Source: Globomyces pollinis-pini
Taxonomy: Eukaryota; Chytridiomycota; Chytridiomycetes; Rhizophydiales; Globomycetaceae
Reading direction: 5' to 3'
DNA length: 22,273 nucleotides
NCBI GenBank assembly: GCA_025399215.1
Contig: MU621368.1
Coordinates: 1 to 22,273, forward strand
Shown here: positions 21,255-22,273 of the stretch, in pieces
Position numbering within the stretch: the first letter of the stretch is position 1
Layout: every line of letters starts with the position of its first letter
Translations under genes and position numbers: made by a program
The notes under the pieces: model-generated
The model's database searches: none
What the model saw: the letters and a program-made list of their open reading frames with translations, nothing else
What the model was told of the DNA's origin: nothing

Positions 21255-21856
21255 TCTATAAAAATGTGAAAAGTGAACTTCAGGTACGTCCAAAAAAAGT
21301 TCGTCCTTTTCTTCCTTGTCTGAAAGGGAGCAAAAAAGCCAAAGTGGACCAGATTGTGAGTGTCATCGAGAAACCCGTGGATGGTGTGTGTATGTAGTCT
21401 AACAGATTCGAACTGAAGGAGATGAACAATTCTAGGTGATATTGCTCTCATATGTTACAGAAATGGATTGTGATCTGACACCCTGGTTCTCACACTACTA
21501 GTGAAGCTCATGATATTGTATTTATGTCCTCAGAGGTTGGAAAGTGGTGTGTGTATAAAGTGCACCAATGATTACAGTTGTTTGTAATTATTTATTGTAT
21601 TGATAGGACTTAAAAAGTAGAATTCAGTTGAAGTGAAAGAGTTGGCAAAGTTACTAACCTAATAATTAATCAAGCTGCGAATCACATGAAAGTAGAAGTA
21701 AACTGATTACTTGTCAGACTGACATGTAACTTCTATTTGTTAGATGACCCAGACTTAGCGCTTGAGCTTACACATAAATCCTAAGCTAGAACATCTAATT
21801 TCTATTCCACATTTTGGGAATTTGGTGCAGTCTTCCCTCAGATAATATGAGATAAT
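21255..21856. other. Region upstream of ALG1
   Basis: This should contain the ALG1 promoter. No coding frame is credible; frames overlapping 21215-21451 are shadows of the ALG1 5' end. A diverged inverted pair (AAGTAGAAGT about 21691 and ACTTCTATTT about 21729) is the only structure seen. Confidence 0.4.
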
Positions 21857-21969
21857 AAACATTTCTGAACGTAGGAAAGACAGTCAAGGATCAGCAATTG
21901 ACCACACATAAATTCAAACATTTCTGAACGTAGGAAAGACAGTCAAGGATCAGCAATTGACCACACATA
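21857..21969. repeat. 54-bp direct duplication
   Basis: Bases 21857-21910 are repeated exactly at 21916-21969, separated by 5 nt (period 59). The unit begins AAACATTTCTGAACGTAGG and ends TTGACCACACATA. Perfect identity implies a recent duplication. It abuts the right copy of the 300-bp inverted repeat (4 bases apart). Confidence 0.95.
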
Positions 21970-21973
21970 TATT

Positions 21974-22273
21974 GATTTAAGAATAAGCTGCAAATCTCAC
22001 ATCCAAAACTTCCTCCATTGCCCTCGCAGCTTCGAGTAGCTTCTGCTTCAACAATCAATTGATTATACAAATAGATGTCATTTTAGCATATATGATGTGT
22101 TTTCAGTTTTGATTTGTTATTCTGAGATTAAACTGTATTTCCATGGATTCTAAAACCCTCCCAACTTTATGAAGGCCTGAAGTATAGCCAAACCCCCACA
22201 ATATCTGATTAGATGTCAATCATGTGGGCTCATACGATATCAGCTGATATCAAGTGTCCCGATCAATTTCTTG
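21974..22273. repeat. 300-bp repeat, right inverted copy (cut by window end)
   Basis: This is the reverse complement of 15512-15811 at about 97% identity, including the 16-bp palindrome at 22236-22251. The match is still perfect at the last base of the window, so the full element continues outside. The two copies enclose 6.2 kb holding the FAM184-like gene and ALG1. Confidence 0.92.

Noticed and set aside
21215..21451. 78-codon minus-strand frame upstream of ALG1
   Set aside because: It overlaps the ALG1 first exon out of frame and shows no domain; taken as a shadow.

Overview
The window looks like nuclear DNA of a zoosporic early-diverging fungus or close fungal relative. The clues are AT-rich sequence, an OLE1-type acyl-CoA desaturase fused to cytochrome b5, a half-size ABCA transporter, a FAM184-type coiled-coil protein (a family I associate with flagellated eukaryotes) and TTAGGG-like motifs. 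The most distinctive genome trait is intron size. I could splice five genes in phase by hand, and 34 of their 35 introns are only 23-35 nt long (mean about 29), usually GT...CTAAC/CTAAT...AG; the exception is 72 nt. The species cannot be named from the sequence alone.

Layout: positions 1 to about 7,600 are gene-poor and full of decay. They hold a perfect 25-bp inverted repeat, a pair of 37-bp hairpin repeats, a 5'-truncated Hst3/Hst4-like sirtuin with a frame break, an unidentified open frame, a frameshifted Ty3-type gag relic on the minus strand, a 29-bp tandem repeat, scattered TTAGGG/TTAGGGTAACCC motifs and two decayed coding tracts (about 4,978-5,878 and 6,655-7,162).

From 7,673 to 21,254 the sequence is compact and genic: delta-9 desaturase/cytochrome b5 (minus), ABCA half transporter (minus), DEAD-box RNA helicase of the DDX5/Dbp2 group (plus, divergent from the ABCA gene), a small secreted DUF6209-like protein (minus), a 19-exon FAM184-like coiled-coil gene (minus) and ALG1, the first mannosyltransferase of N-glycan assembly (minus). 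The FAM184-ALG1 pair is bracketed by two inverted 300-bp copies of a repeat about 97% identical; the right copy runs off the window end and is preceded by a 54-bp direct duplication.

The genes are housekeeping or membrane functions (lipid desaturation, lipid transport, RNA remodelling, ER glycosylation) with no sign of a shared pathway. The points most worth checking are a Ty1-like CTT-AGG site exactly where the FAM184-like frame needs a +1 shift, a 15-nt microexon in ALG1, the hyper-short introns, and the inverted repeat pair.
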